A stretch of 64,000 nucleotides of DNA, taken from contig NZ_JBNGOS010000012.1 of the NCBI RefSeq assembly GCF_050589685.1, positions 1-64,000 of the forward strand, written 5' to 3'. The first letter of the stretch is position 1. Every line of letters begins with the position of its first letter. Positions 9,390-17,782 of this stretch are shown piece by piece. The notes under the pieces are model-generated. The model worked only from the letters and a program-made list of their open reading frames with translations. It was not told the origin of the DNA and searched no databases. A program made the translations under genes and the position numbers. Origin of the DNA: Saccharicrinis sp050589685 (lineage in GTDB: Bacteria > Bacteroidota > Bacteroidia > Bacteroidales > Marinilabiliaceae).

Positions 9390-10172
9390 ATGAAGTTTAC
9401 AATTATAGTGGTTTTAGCGTGGTCGTTGTTGTTTTCATGCATCGAAAACAGAGAGCTGCCATACAATGGTTTATTGGCCGAGCCAGGGTATTTTATTGAA
9501 TGTTATTTGGTGCCGAATGATAGGTACAAATTAACAGCAACGAAATTGCAGCCTTTATACGACGATTATATTTTGGATTATTCGTTGGAGTTTGATGTGA
9601 GGATAGATACGTTGAAACTTTGGCAAGGGTTATTTAGAGAGAATAATTCGGATTACGTGTTTAATTATAGGCATAGTTATCGATTTGAACCATCCAATAA
9701 AACTTCGATAGATGTACAGGTAATTACACCTGAAATGGATACAGTTGTGGCTACGACAACTATACCGGAGGAAATTGATATTTTAAACGAGAAGAGAACA
9801 GGTGATGATATATCATTTGGTTTCGAACTGTCGGAACAGGGGTGGCACAACTATTTCATGATAAATATAAACACGGCACAAAAGGATACCACATTCCGGA
9901 AAGTACGCTTTTTAGACTATAGCCATATGAACACAAGAGATACAGTAAATATTAATTATACAGTTTTAAATAGTGAAACTTTTGATCGTATAGAAATAAT
10001 TCTTCGAAGAATAACAAAGGCCAACTACGATTATCAGATATCTCTTGAAAACGCCAAGGATGCCAACAGCGATAATTTAATTTTACCATCGCCATTGGCA
10101 GGGAACTTAAAGAATGCTACGGGTATTTTTACCTGTTTCACTCGGGATAGTGTGGTATGGAACAGGGAGTAA
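9390..10172 (+). CDS. DUF4249-like lipoprotein, receptor partner
   Basis: The 260-residue product starts with a lipoprotein signal (MKFTIIVVLAWSLLFSC, lipid-carrying Cys17). The body has the beta-rich pattern of DUF4249 proteins, including a first strand region around GYFIECYLVPNDRYKLTATK and a C-terminal GIFTCFTRDSVVW. DUF4249 proteins are routinely encoded directly after a TonB-dependent receptor, as here (20-base gap), and are presumed to sit on the outer membrane and help ligand capture. Both genes probably share one transcript. At 260 residues it is somewhat short for the family. The assignment rests on context plus weak similarity, so a different lipoprotein family is possible. Confidence 0.65.
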   Translation: MKFTIIVVLAWSLLFSCIENRELPYNGLLAEPGYFIECYLVPNDRYKLTATKLQPLYDDYILDYSLEFDVRIDTLKLWQGLFRENNSDYVFNYRHSYRFEPSNKTSIDVQVITPEMDTVVATTTIPEEIDILNEKRTGDDISFGFELSEQGWHNYFMININTAQKDTTFRKVRFLDYSHMNTRDTVNINYTVLNSETFDRIEIILRRITKANYDYQISLENAKDANSDNLILPSPLAGNLKNATGIFTCFTRDSVVWNRE

Positions 10173-10486
10173 ATTATTCAAGAAGAAAGTACGAGCTGCA
10201 ATAAAAGTGTTGGCCAGAGCGATAGATCTTATCGGTGGTGGCGGGAGGAAGGATTCTATTGGTCTATATTTTTTTGCTTCCGTGCCTGTCAGCAAGACAA
10301 GGTTTTTGCAGCGAAGATATAAATGAAGTATCGTCCCAAAATCAAATAAATTATAGAACGAAATTCGTTGACTTAACAATATTACCCCAGCTAGAGGAAA
10401 AAGGTTTATTTTGTTGTAAGTAAGGATGTTTCAAGAGGAGAATGCTTAATGTGGACCTCTGTTTTGACTTGGCACATAGTAAGAAG
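10173..10486. other. Intergenic region between convergent genes
   Basis: Several short open frames overlap here, one of them starting at a GTG (10235) with a hydrophobic stretch, but none has a ribosome-site or family support. No terminator with a T-run was found. I see no supported feature. Confidence 0.5.
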
Positions 10487-11632
10487 CTACTCAAAATCCA
10501 ATTTGGTAATAAAAAAGTTAGGCGTAAAAACCAGGCTGATACCATAGGCGTATTCCAGCGCTGATGCTTCAACATCGTAGTAACTCTCCACTTGAGCGTT
10601 AAATTTAACTTGTTTCATAAGAGTTTTGTGGTAGGTGAACTTGGCGGTTATTATTTGCCTTTTTTTGGTATAATAATCTAGCTTGTAGTCGGATACTGAA
10701 TAAAACAGCGCACTTCCTTTTGGGGCAAAGAAATTACTGGCGTTCCAATAACCGGCCATTATTTCACCATGCTTGTAGGTGAGGATTCCGGTAGGATAAA
10801 TTGCACCACCTTTATTGAATGGGAATGTTCTGGCGTCTGTTAAATCATTATAGCTGCAAAAATAGGTGGCAAGACTAATCTTCTTTATAAAAGCGCCGTC
10901 AATCTGCTGTGATACTTTAAAGCCTGATACCAGGTTTATCAATGAATACGATTCGGTTAAATAATCACTGATTTGACCACCTAAATGAAATGCGGTCATT
11001 TGAAATGGTATGCTCAGATTAAACCGGGCTTCGGGTTGTGTGATTTTGTAATCGAGGCTGATTCCACCGGTGAACTTCTCGGGAATTTCATCACCATGGA
11101 ATATAAACTGTTCCCAATCTATCCAGGTGTCTAACCAAAGTCGTTCGGATTGGTGAAAAAACTGAACACCGGTTTCGGTAGGCCTTAAATATTGCCATTC
11201 CGGATTAAACAAAGGTTCAATAAGTCGGTGATGAACATCTCCTTTAATATTCCCCAATATCATGTCCCATTTTTTACCCAGCTTAACATACGCGGAAACT
11301 ACAGGAACAAATTCGCTAAAGTCTTTGATACCACTATATTTTACGAGGTGTGCACCAACTTGCAGACGGACATTTTTACCTGCGTAATACATCAGCGACG
11401 GCTGGATTGAATAACCGGGTAGCGTATATCCTTCGGTATATTCGCCAAAATATTCGTTGTTTTTTACAAAGTTGTTGTTTTCTATTCTGAAGTATAATTT
11501 TCCTGTCGCACTCGTATCAAATTCCGCAAAGGTATATCTATGTGACAAGTCGATTTGAGCCCTGGAAGTATAAGATGCTCCAATTAGAATAATCGTGAAA
11601 AAAAAACTTTTTAAACAAGTATTTGCTTTCAT
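10487..11632 (-). CDS. Predicted outer-membrane beta-barrel protein, function unknown
   Basis: The 381-residue product has a signal peptide (1-25, ending SRAQ) and then alternating aromatic/polar strands typical of porin-like barrels, such as GKLYFRIENNNFV, VRLQVGAHLVKY and SAYVKLGKKWDMILGNIKG. The C-terminus ends in alternating residues and Phe-Glu (FFITKLDFE), as in barrels inserted by BamA. I do not recognise a named family. The conserved-looking motif GDVHHRLIEPLFNPEWQYLRPTE is set apart from the strands and may be a loop. It is a lone gene, with a hairpin upstream at 11715-11750 separating it from pheT. Confidence 0.7.
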   Translation of the reverse strand: MKANTCLKSFFFTIILIGASYTSRAQIDLSHRYTFAEFDTSATGKLYFRIENNNFVKNNEYFGEYTEGYTLPGYSIQPSLMYYAGKNVRLQVGAHLVKYSGIKDFSEFVPVVSAYVKLGKKWDMILGNIKGDVHHRLIEPLFNPEWQYLRPTETGVQFFHQSERLWLDTWIDWEQFIFHGDEIPEKFTGGISLDYKITQPEARFNLSIPFQMTAFHLGGQISDYLTESYSLINLVSGFKVSQQIDGAFIKKISLATYFCSYNDLTDARTFPFNKGGAIYPTGILTYKHGEIMAGYWNASNFFAPKGSALFYSVSDYKLDYYTKKRQIITAKFTYHKTLMKQVKFNAQVESYYDVEASALEYAYGISLVFTPNFFITKLDFE

Positions 11633-12018
11633 TGAGTCGCTTATATAAAAGTCGGTAATTGGTACATCATACTATCGGGCAAGTATAAGGTTACAAATAG
11701 GTATAAAAATATAAAAAAGCCGTAAATACTGTGTAAATACGGCTTTTGTTTATTGTTAATTTATTTTTTTTGCCACGTTAATTGGTCAGTGTGTGCCAAT
11801 GGGTTTGTCTTTGTATCAAACAAGAATGTAGGTTTGACGTATTTTTGGGAACGGTTTTGAGGAAATCACTACAGCTCAAAACGGCACATTGCTTTTCCTT
11901 TCGGCTTTTTACTCTCCGCGTTCCGCTCTCTGCACGTTCCGATTTTCGACTTGTACATCTCGCTTAACGACAACACTGGATTAGTTTTGTTCAACAACTA
12001 TTGACCAGTTGGCATTGT
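11633..12018. other. Intergenic region with unexplained structured segment (about 11760-12018)
   Basis: Beyond the hairpin at 11715-11750 the part from about 11760 has a visibly higher GC content and a different word use from neighbouring spacers. It contains an 8-bp inverted repeat, GTTTTGAG (11854-11861) with CTCAAAAC (11875-11882). It lies directly after the 3' end of pheT. A 61-codon frame crosses it but has no homology that I recognise. No function is assigned. Confidence 0.4.
11715..11750. terminator. Hairpin terminator between two minus-strand genes
   Basis: AAAAGCCGTA and TACGGCTTTT pair perfectly with a 13-base loop that contains a direct repeat of GTAAATAC. T-rich and A-rich flanks on the two sides make it usable in either direction; it lies between pheT and the barrel gene. 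Confidence 0.65.
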
Positions 12019-14472
12019 CTATCTTAATTGCGCACCAACTTCTTTCTCAAAATTGCGGATCATATTATTCATGATCTTGTCAATTTGTTTGTCGGTAAGT
12101 GTCTTGTTTTCATCTTGCAGAATGAAGTTTACGGCATATGACTTTTTATCAGCACCCAACTTTTCTCCTTCGTAAATGTCAAATAGCGAAACGCTCTTCA
12201 AAAGTTTTCTTTCTGTTTTTTGAGCTACCGTTTTTATCTGGCCAAAAGTCACTTTTTTGTCTACCAGCAATGCCAGGTCGCGACTTACCTCGGGATATTT
12301 AGGGATTTCCTTGTAGGTTAAGGATTGTCTTCCTGCTACTTTCAAAAGATTATCCCAATTGAATTCGGCGAAATAAACAATGTCTTTTAGGCCGAAGTTT
12401 TTTCCAATCTCAGGACGTACCAAACCATAGTCTACCAGATGGATTTTGTTTTTGGTGGCGACGGTAACTCCCTCTATGAAAATGTCATTTGTGACATCTT
12501 CCTCGCTGAGCATACCTTCAGGCAAGTTTAAACGACGCATTACCTGGTCAACCACAGCTCGCATATCCGCAAAAGAAACCTCCCTATCCTGGGCGTTCCA
12601 GTTCGCGGCAATCATCTTACCTGACAAGAAAATACCCAAATGGTGTTCCTCGTTATACTTTTCGAGCGATCCTTTTTCTCCTTCAGGGTTCAGATAATAA
12701 CAATTTCCGAATTCAAAGATCTTAAGATCGCTGTTTCTACGGTTTATGTTATGCGCGATAGATTCCAGTCCCCCCATTACCAATGACTGACGCATTCCTG
12801 CCAAGTCGTTGCTCAACGGGTTGAACAATGCTACCACATTCTTTTCGGGGTATTTCTCCAGTTTTTCGTAGAATGATGGCTTCGTCAATGAGTTGCACAT
12901 GATTTCGTTAAAACCCTGTGCCACCAATTGGTTTGCAATAATATTTTTCACCTTATGATCATCCGGCTTATCCGAATACACCAAGGTAGAGTGCACTTCA
13001 TTTGGAATTTCGATATTGTTGTAACCGTATATTCTTAAAATATCCTCGATCACATCTACTTCGCGCTGTACGTCTACTCTGTATGGAGGAACGGACAACA
13101 ACATGCCTTTTTCGTCCTCCCTTACAATCTCCATCTCCAAGGCAGAAACAATGTCTTTAATTTTCTCCTGACCCAGTTTTTTTCCGATTAAACGATCTAT
13201 GTTTTTCCATGTAACCGCAACCTCAAAGTTTTTAACGGGGTTAGGGTAGATGTCTGTAATATCCGATGAAATGGTTCCGCCGGCCACTTCTTTGATTAAT
13301 AGCGCAGCTCTTTTTAAAGCATAGACAGTAATGTTCGGATCAATCCCTCTTTCGAAGCGGAAAGAGGCATCGGTGCTCAAGGTATGCCTTTTGGCCGTTT
13401 TACGCACAAACACAGGATTAAAGTAGGCACTTTCCAAAAACACCTTGGTGGTAGACTCTTTTACCCCACTTTTTGTTCCACCAAACACACCCGCGATACA
13501 CATGCCTTCTTCAGCGTTACAAATCATCAGGTCCTGATCGGAAAGTTCTCTTTCCATCTCGTCCAAAGTCATGAACTTGCTTTTTTCAGGCAGAGTTTTT
13601 ACGATAACTTTGTTGCCTTTTATCTCGTCCCCATCAAAGGCATGCAAGGGTTGGCCCAACTCGTGCAACACATAGTTGGTAACATCTACAATATTATTGA
13701 TGGGTGACAAACCGATTGAAACCAACTTGTTTTTTAACCACTCCGGAGAATCTTTTACTTCAACATCTGAAATGGTTAAGCCTGCGTATCTTGGACAAGC
13801 CTCTTCGTTTTCAACGGCGACATCCACCACAAAGTTTTTGTTTTCTACAGCAAAGTCATCAATCGAAGGAGGCGATAAGACAGCATCCTGGCCGTTTGAC
13901 TTTAAGTAAGCCGCCAAATCGCGTGCTACACCATAATGTGATGCTCCGTCTACCCGGTTAGGTGTTAAGTCAATTTCAATTACCGTATCGGTCTCCACAT
14001 TAAAATAATCTTTGGCCAACGTTCCAACGGCAACATCTTCCGGTAAAACCATAATTCCGTCATGGCTGCTTCCCAAACCAATCTCGTCCTCGGCACAAAT
14101 CATTCCCAAAGAAGCTTCGCCTCTGATCTTTCCTTTTTTTATGGTGAAACTATCTTCGCCATTATATAACACAGTTCCAACAGTTGCCACAACTACCTTT
14201 TGTCCTGCAGCCACGTTAGGTGCACCGCATACAATAGCTAGGGCATCTTCGTTACCGATGTTTACGGTTGTTTTGCTAAGTTTGTCGGCGTTAGGGTGCT
14301 TTTCACAGGTAAGAACCTCACCAATCACTAAACCTTCCAAACCTCCTTTGATAGATTGAACCTCTTCGATTCCACCTACCTCAAGACCAATGGCTGTAAG
14401 TATTTCGGAAACCTTTTGGGTTTCCATATCTATGTTTAAGTAATTCTTTAACCAGTTGTATGAAATCTGCAT
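12019..14472 (-). CDS. pheT: Phenylalanyl-tRNA synthetase beta subunit
   Basis: The 817-residue protein is full length for bacterial PheT, which joins PheS in an alpha2-beta2 enzyme that charges tRNA-Phe. Domains in order: N-terminal MQISYNWLKNYL, an EMAP/OB tRNA-binding domain (about 40-155), the B3/B4 editing region (about 210-380, with NNIVDVTNYVLHELGQPLHAFD), the B5 domain (about 405-475), the catalytic-like core, and the ferredoxin-like anticodon-binding domain at the C-terminus (about 720-817, YPEVSRDLALLVD). pheS is not adjacent in this window. Upstream of the start, within 90 bases, is a perfect 10-bp inverted repeat (14529-14559) that could be a leader hairpin. Confidence 0.97.
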   Translation of the reverse strand: MQISYNWLKNYLNIDMETQKVSEILTAIGLEVGGIEEVQSIKGGLEGLVIGEVLTCEKHPNADKLSKTTVNIGNEDALAIVCGAPNVAAGQKVVVATVGTVLYNGEDSFTIKKGKIRGEASLGMICAEDEIGLGSSHDGIMVLPEDVAVGTLAKDYFNVETDTVIEIDLTPNRVDGASHYGVARDLAAYLKSNGQDAVLSPPSIDDFAVENKNFVVDVAVENEEACPRYAGLTISDVEVKDSPEWLKNKLVSIGLSPINNIVDVTNYVLHELGQPLHAFDGDEIKGNKVIVKTLPEKSKFMTLDEMERELSDQDLMICNAEEGMCIAGVFGGTKSGVKESTTKVFLESAYFNPVFVRKTAKRHTLSTDASFRFERGIDPNITVYALKRAALLIKEVAGGTISSDITDIYPNPVKNFEVAVTWKNIDRLIGKKLGQEKIKDIVSALEMEIVREDEKGMLLSVPPYRVDVQREVDVIEDILRIYGYNNIEIPNEVHSTLVYSDKPDDHKVKNIIANQLVAQGFNEIMCNSLTKPSFYEKLEKYPEKNVVALFNPLSNDLAGMRQSLVMGGLESIAHNINRRNSDLKIFEFGNCYYLNPEGEKGSLEKYNEEHHLGIFLSGKMIAANWNAQDREVSFADMRAVVDQVMRRLNLPEGMLSEEDVTNDIFIEGVTVATKNKIHLVDYGLVRPEIGKNFGLKDIVYFAEFNWDNLLKVAGRQSLTYKEIPKYPEVSRDLALLVDKKVTFGQIKTVAQKTERKLLKSVSLFDIYEGEKLGADKKSYAVNFILQDENKTLTDKQIDKIMNNMIRNFEKEVGAQLR

Positions 14473-14528
14473 TTTATACTATTTAAAATAAATTTAGTGT
14501 TCGGTAAAATGCCAATATTATAAATGAA

Positions 14529-14559
14529 AACCGTTAATGATCTAATGAAATTAACGGTT
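14529..14559 (-). repeat. Inverted repeat upstream of pheT, possible leader hairpin
   Basis: AACCGTTAAT (14529-14538) and ATTAACGGTT (14550-14559) are perfect complements with an 11-base loop. On the pheT transcript the hairpin would be followed by a T-rich stretch. Whether it attenuates transcription or is part of an operator is unknown. Confidence 0.45.
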
Positions 14560-14754
14560 AACTCATTTAAAAATCGGAATTAACTATTTTCTATCCGTTG
14601 AAAATGAATACAATCGCAAAAGGTTTTATGGGTGAAATCGGTCATATTGCATTTCAAGGCAACAAAAGTAATTATTTTGATGTCAAGTTGCCAATAACAG
14701 AACCGAAAACTAATAATACGTATCATACATTTTTATATATATGCTTATCTATTG

Positions 14755-14762
14755 TATATTTG
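14755..14762 (+). promoter_or_regulatory. -7 box for surE operon
   Basis: TATATTTG matches TAnnTTTG perfectly and ends 32 bases before the GTG start of surE. A longer frame beginning at 14741 would start upstream of this box, so the box helps to decide the start. Confidence 0.55.
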
Positions 14763-14794
14763 GGGACTTATTTTTCAATAAAAAACAACGCAAC

Positions 14795-15559
14795 GTGACC
14801 AATAAACCATTGATATTAGTAACCAACGACGATGGAATCCATGCCAAAGGGATGGCCTGTTTGGTTGAAGCTGTGAGCGAATTTGGCAAGATTGTAGTGG
14901 TATCTGCCAACAAATCTTTTTCAGGCATGTCACATGCTATTACGGTAAAAAACCCGTTATACATTAAGGATATGGGAGAAAAGGATGGAGTAAGTTATTA
15001 CGTAACCAACGGAACACCGGTTGATTGTGTAAAGCTTTCTTTGCATACGATCTTGCATCGTCATCCCGATTACATTGTTTCCGGCATTAATCACGGCTCA
15101 AATAGTTCAACAAGTGTACATTATTCAGGCACTATTGGGGCTGCTCGCGAAGGCTGTATGAATGGTGTCCCATCTATCGGATTTTCTTTGTTAAGTTATC
15201 AATCGGATGCTGATTTTAGTGAAAGTATGAAAGTAGTTAAGTCTGTTTTTAGGTCTGTGCTTGAAGAGGGTTTGGCTAAGGATACTTATTTAAATGTGAA
15301 CATTCCTGACACAGATAACGTAAAGGGAATTAAAATGTGTCGTCAGGGTAAAGGGAAATGGGTGGAGGAATTTCTGGAAAGGACTGATCCCAGAGGTAGA
15401 AATTATTACTGGTTGACAGGTCATTTCGAAAATTTAGAACCGGAAGCTACAGATACTGACGAATATTATTTGGAAAATTATTTTGCAACAGTTGTTCCCT
15501 GTGCCATTGATGCAACGGATGCAGCTTCGTTAAAAGAAAATAAAAATTATGAACTGTAA
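14795..15559 (+). CDS. surE: 5'/3'-nucleotidase SurE
   Basis: SurE is a metal-dependent phosphatase that removes phosphate from nucleoside 5'- and 3'-monophosphates in the cytoplasm. The N-terminal LILVTNDDGIHAKG carries the metal-binding Asp-Asp pair (residues 12-13), and SGINHGSNSS and HYSGTIGAAREG are further family signatures. I start it at the GTG at 14795 (254 residues, the usual length); an ATG at 14741 adds 18 residues that no homologue should have. It heads a plus-strand run with a small membrane protein (11-base overlap), lpxB, gldF, gldG and dnaN. Confidence 0.95.
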   Translation: MTNKPLILVTNDDGIHAKGMACLVEAVSEFGKIVVVSANKSFSGMSHAITVKNPLYIKDMGEKDGVSYYVTNGTPVDCVKLSLHTILHRHPDYIVSGINHGSNSSTSVHYSGTIGAAREGCMNGVPSIGFSLLSYQSDADFSESMKVVKSVFRSVLEEGLAKDTYLNVNIPDTDNVKGIKMCRQGKGKWVEEFLERTDPRGRNYYWLTGHFENLEPEATDTDEYYLENYFATVVPCAIDATDAASLKENKNYEL

Positions 15560-15845
15560 ATGTAATAAACTCTATATAGGCCTTTTGATAGGTATTGTAC
15601 TGCCCTTGATAACCTCATATATAGTATTCTATGTGCGCTTTGGGGATACTTTAACGATACCTGAATTTATATCGGGCTTAATAGAATTGGATGGGTTTAC
15701 TAAACTGTTAAGTTTAAGTGTTATTCCGAATTTAATATTCTTTTTAATTGCCATTAATTTAGAAAGATTATTGGCGGCCAGAGGAATTGTTACGGCAACG
15801 GTGCTATATGCCGTTGTGGTTATGGTATTGCGTTTTTCATTATAA
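15549..15845 (+). CDS. Small three-helix membrane protein between surE and lpxB
   Basis: The 98-residue product starts inside the last codons of surE and ends 10 bases before lpxB, so it is surely co-translated with both. Hydrophobic segments lie at about 8-28, 53-69 and 77-96. No catalytic motif is visible and I do not know a name for the family. Position next to lpxB suggests an inner-membrane role near lipid A synthesis, which is only context. Confidence 0.7.
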   Translation: MNCKCNKLYIGLLIGIVLPLITSYIVFYVRFGDTLTIPEFISGLIELDGFTKLLSLSVIPNLIFFLIAINLERLLAARGIVTATVLYAVVVMVLRFSL

Positions 15846-15855
15846 AAGTATAACA

Positions 15856-16986
15856 TTGAAATATTATATCATTGCAGGTGAGCCTTCGGGAGATTTACAT
15901 GCATCCAATTTAATGAAATCCCTAAAAGTTGAAGACCCTAAATGTGAATTTAGGTTTTGGGGCGGAGACCTGATGAAGGAAGTAGGAGGGGATTTAGTGC
16001 GACATTACTCCCAAACGGCTTATATGGGCATTAAGGAAGTGGTTTCCAATTTAGGTAAGATAAAAGCCAATTTTAAGTTGTGTAAGAGCGACTTGCTCAA
16101 TTATAATCCTGATGTTCTTATTTTGGTAGATTATCCGGGATTCAACCTGCGAATGGCCGAATTTGCCAAGAAAAAAAGCATCAAAGTTTTTTATTATATC
16201 TCGCCAAAAATTTGGGCCTGGAATACCGGAAGGGTTAAAAAAATTAAGGCTTATGTAGATAAAATGTTTACCATTCTACCGTTCGAAACCCAGTTTTACC
16301 AACAATACGGGGTACCTATCGATTACGTGGGTAATCCGGTTTTAGATGCTATCGACAACAGAAATAACAAAGGTGAGGATTTTAACGCATTTAAGGAGCG
16401 TAATGGGTTGGATAAAAGGCCTGTTGTGGGGCTGCTGGCAGGATCCAGGGTGCAAGAAATAAAATACGTTTTGCCCGAAATGGTCAGGATGATCGACCAG
16501 TTCCCCGATTATCAATTTGTAATTGCAGGTGCCCCCTCGTTTACCAAAGCGGATTATCAACCATTTGTAGCGGGTAAAGATGTAAAGATTATTTTTAAGC
16601 AGACTTATGAATTATTGCAACAGGCTCAGGGTGCCCTGGTTACTTCAGGAACCGCCACTTTGGAAACGGCTTTGTTGGATTGTCCACAGATTGTGTGTTA
16701 CAAAATGTGGGGAGGAAAGAATTTTCATAAGTTTATCAAAAGATTCGTGTTAAAGGTCGAGCATATCTCTTTGGTAAATCTAATACTGAATAAAGAAGGA
16801 GTTCGGGAGATGGTTCAGGAAGAACTAAATTTTAGAGATTTAAAGTCTGAGTTGACTAAACTTTTGACGGATCAGGATTATAGAATAAGGATGTTTAATA
16901 ATTATAACGAGCTGCACAAAATAATGGGAGAACCGGGAACTAGTTCCCGTGCAGCAAAACTAATGGTTCAGGCATTAAATAATTAG
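15856..16986 (+). CDS. lpxB: Lipid-A-disaccharide synthase
   Basis: LpxB is the GT19 glycosyltransferase that joins UDP-2,3-diacylglucosamine and lipid X to form the lipid A disaccharide at the inner membrane. The N-terminus KYYIIAGEPSGDLHASNLM is the family hallmark; YYISPKIWAWNTGRVKKIK and VDYVGNPVLD follow in the usual order, and GTATLETALLDCPQIVCYK matches the donor-binding C-terminal part. I start it at the TTG at 15856, giving 376 residues beginning right at the hallmark; upstream codons in this frame fall in the preceding gene. gldF begins 7 bases after the stop. Confidence 0.96.
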   Translation: MKYYIIAGEPSGDLHASNLMKSLKVEDPKCEFRFWGGDLMKEVGGDLVRHYSQTAYMGIKEVVSNLGKIKANFKLCKSDLLNYNPDVLILVDYPGFNLRMAEFAKKKSIKVFYYISPKIWAWNTGRVKKIKAYVDKMFTILPFETQFYQQYGVPIDYVGNPVLDAIDNRNNKGEDFNAFKERNGLDKRPVVGLLAGSRVQEIKYVLPEMVRMIDQFPDYQFVIAGAPSFTKADYQPFVAGKDVKIIFKQTYELLQQAQGALVTSGTATLETALLDCPQIVCYKMWGGKNFHKFIKRFVLKVEHISLVNLILNKEGVREMVQEELNFRDLKSELTKLLTDQDYRIRMFNNYNELHKIMGEPGTSSRAAKLMVQALNN

Positions 16987-16993
16987 TATTTCC

Positions 16994-17725
16994 ATGTGGA
17001 GTTTATATCATAAAGAGATAACATCATTTTTTAGTTCCCTGACCGGATACTTGGTGGTGGGTGTGTTTTTGGTGCTCACAGGTTTGTTTTTATGGGTGAT
17101 ACCGGGCGAAATGAATATTTTATTTGGCGGGTACGCTACCCTGGATTCATTATTTTACCTGGCACCCTGGTTATATTTGTTTTTGGTGCCCGCGGTTACC
17201 ATGCGTTTGTTTGCCGAAGAAAAAAGAAGCGGAACAATCGAACTTCTATATACCCGACCATTAACGGAATTTCATATTGTTCTGGCTAAATATTTGGCGG
17301 GATTTACTTTGGTTGTCATTAGCTTGCTCCCTACCCTTATTTATTTTTATTCGGTAGTACAGCTGGGAAATCCGGTTGGAAATATTGATTACGGTGGTAC
17401 ATGGGGATCGTTTGTGGGGCTGCTTTTTCTGGCAGGAATTTATGTGGCAATAGGGGTTTTTTGCTCTTCGTTGACCGACAATCAGATAGTTTCCTTTGTA
17501 ATTGCCGTATTGCTTTGCTTTGTTTTTTATTATGGATTTGAGGCTTTGTCGCAATTGGTTCCCGGGAGTAACTCGCAATCGCTAATTGTAAACTTAGGGA
17601 TAGATGAACACTATCAATCAATGAGTCGCGGGGTAATCGATTCCCGTGATTTGCTTTATTTTATTAGTGTAATCACCCTATTGTTATTTCTTACCCGAAC
17701 AGTTATGGGAAGCAGAAAGTGGTAG
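16994..17725 (+). CDS. gldF: Gliding-motility ABC transporter permease GldF
   Basis: The 243-residue integral membrane protein has about six membrane segments and the ABC-2 permease motif RLFAEEKRSGTIELLYTRPLTEFHIVLAKYLAG at about 71-103, as in GldF. GldF works with GldG and the ATPase GldA, an ABC complex needed for gliding in Flavobacterium and part of the wider set of gld genes linked with type IX secretion organisms. gldG follows; gldA is not in the window. Only 7 bases separate it from lpxB. Confidence 0.9.
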   Translation: MWSLYHKEITSFFSSLTGYLVVGVFLVLTGLFLWVIPGEMNILFGGYATLDSLFYLAPWLYLFLVPAVTMRLFAEEKRSGTIELLYTRPLTEFHIVLAKYLAGFTLVVISLLPTLIYFYSVVQLGNPVGNIDYGGTWGSFVGLLFLAGIYVAIGVFCSSLTDNQIVSFVIAVLLCFVFYYGFEALSQLVPGSNSQSLIVNLGIDEHYQSMSRGVIDSRDLLYFISVITLLLFLTRTVMGSRKW

Positions 17726-17727
17726 GA

Positions 17728-17776
17728 GTTAGTTAAAAGTTGAAAGGTATGCGAGTTGCTAATTGCTAAATGCTAA
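17728..17776. repeat. Degenerate 7-base-periodic tract between gldF and gldG
   Basis: The spacer reads as successive heptamers. The clearest part is TTGCTAA at 17756-17762, again at 17763-17769, and a one-base variant at 17770-17776. The upstream half (17728-17755) is more degenerate but keeps the period. Similar tracts occur in other spacers of this window. Confidence 0.55.
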
Positions 17777-17782
17777 AGAAAA

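Larger units (their letters stand above)
14473..14794. other. Intergenic region between divergent pheT and surE
   Basis: It holds the inverted repeat at 14529-14559 and the surE -7 box at 14755-14762. A 66-codon frame at 14598 has no coding character and runs through the surE promoter. Confidence 0.6.

Noticed and set aside
10235..10423. 62-codon frame with a hydrophobic start after the DUF4249 gene
   Set aside because: It has a GTG start only, no promoter, and its hydrophobic stretch is a by-product of T-rich sequence; overlapping frames look equally plausible.
11782..11967. 61-codon plus-strand frame
   Set aside because: Amino-acid mix rich in Cys, Arg and Leu without domain character, no promoter or ribosome site, and it lies in an oddly composed spacer.
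11770..12018. Integron attC-like site or mobile-element ends in the spacer after pheT
   Set aside because: A GCTTAAC that fits the RYYYAAC core and related blocks (GGTCA, TGCCAATG) at both ends were seen, but the blocks are in swapped order and no matching partner core was found.
14598..14798. 66-codon frame between pheT and surE
   Set aside because: It crosses the surE promoter and the true GTG start of surE, and has no coding character.
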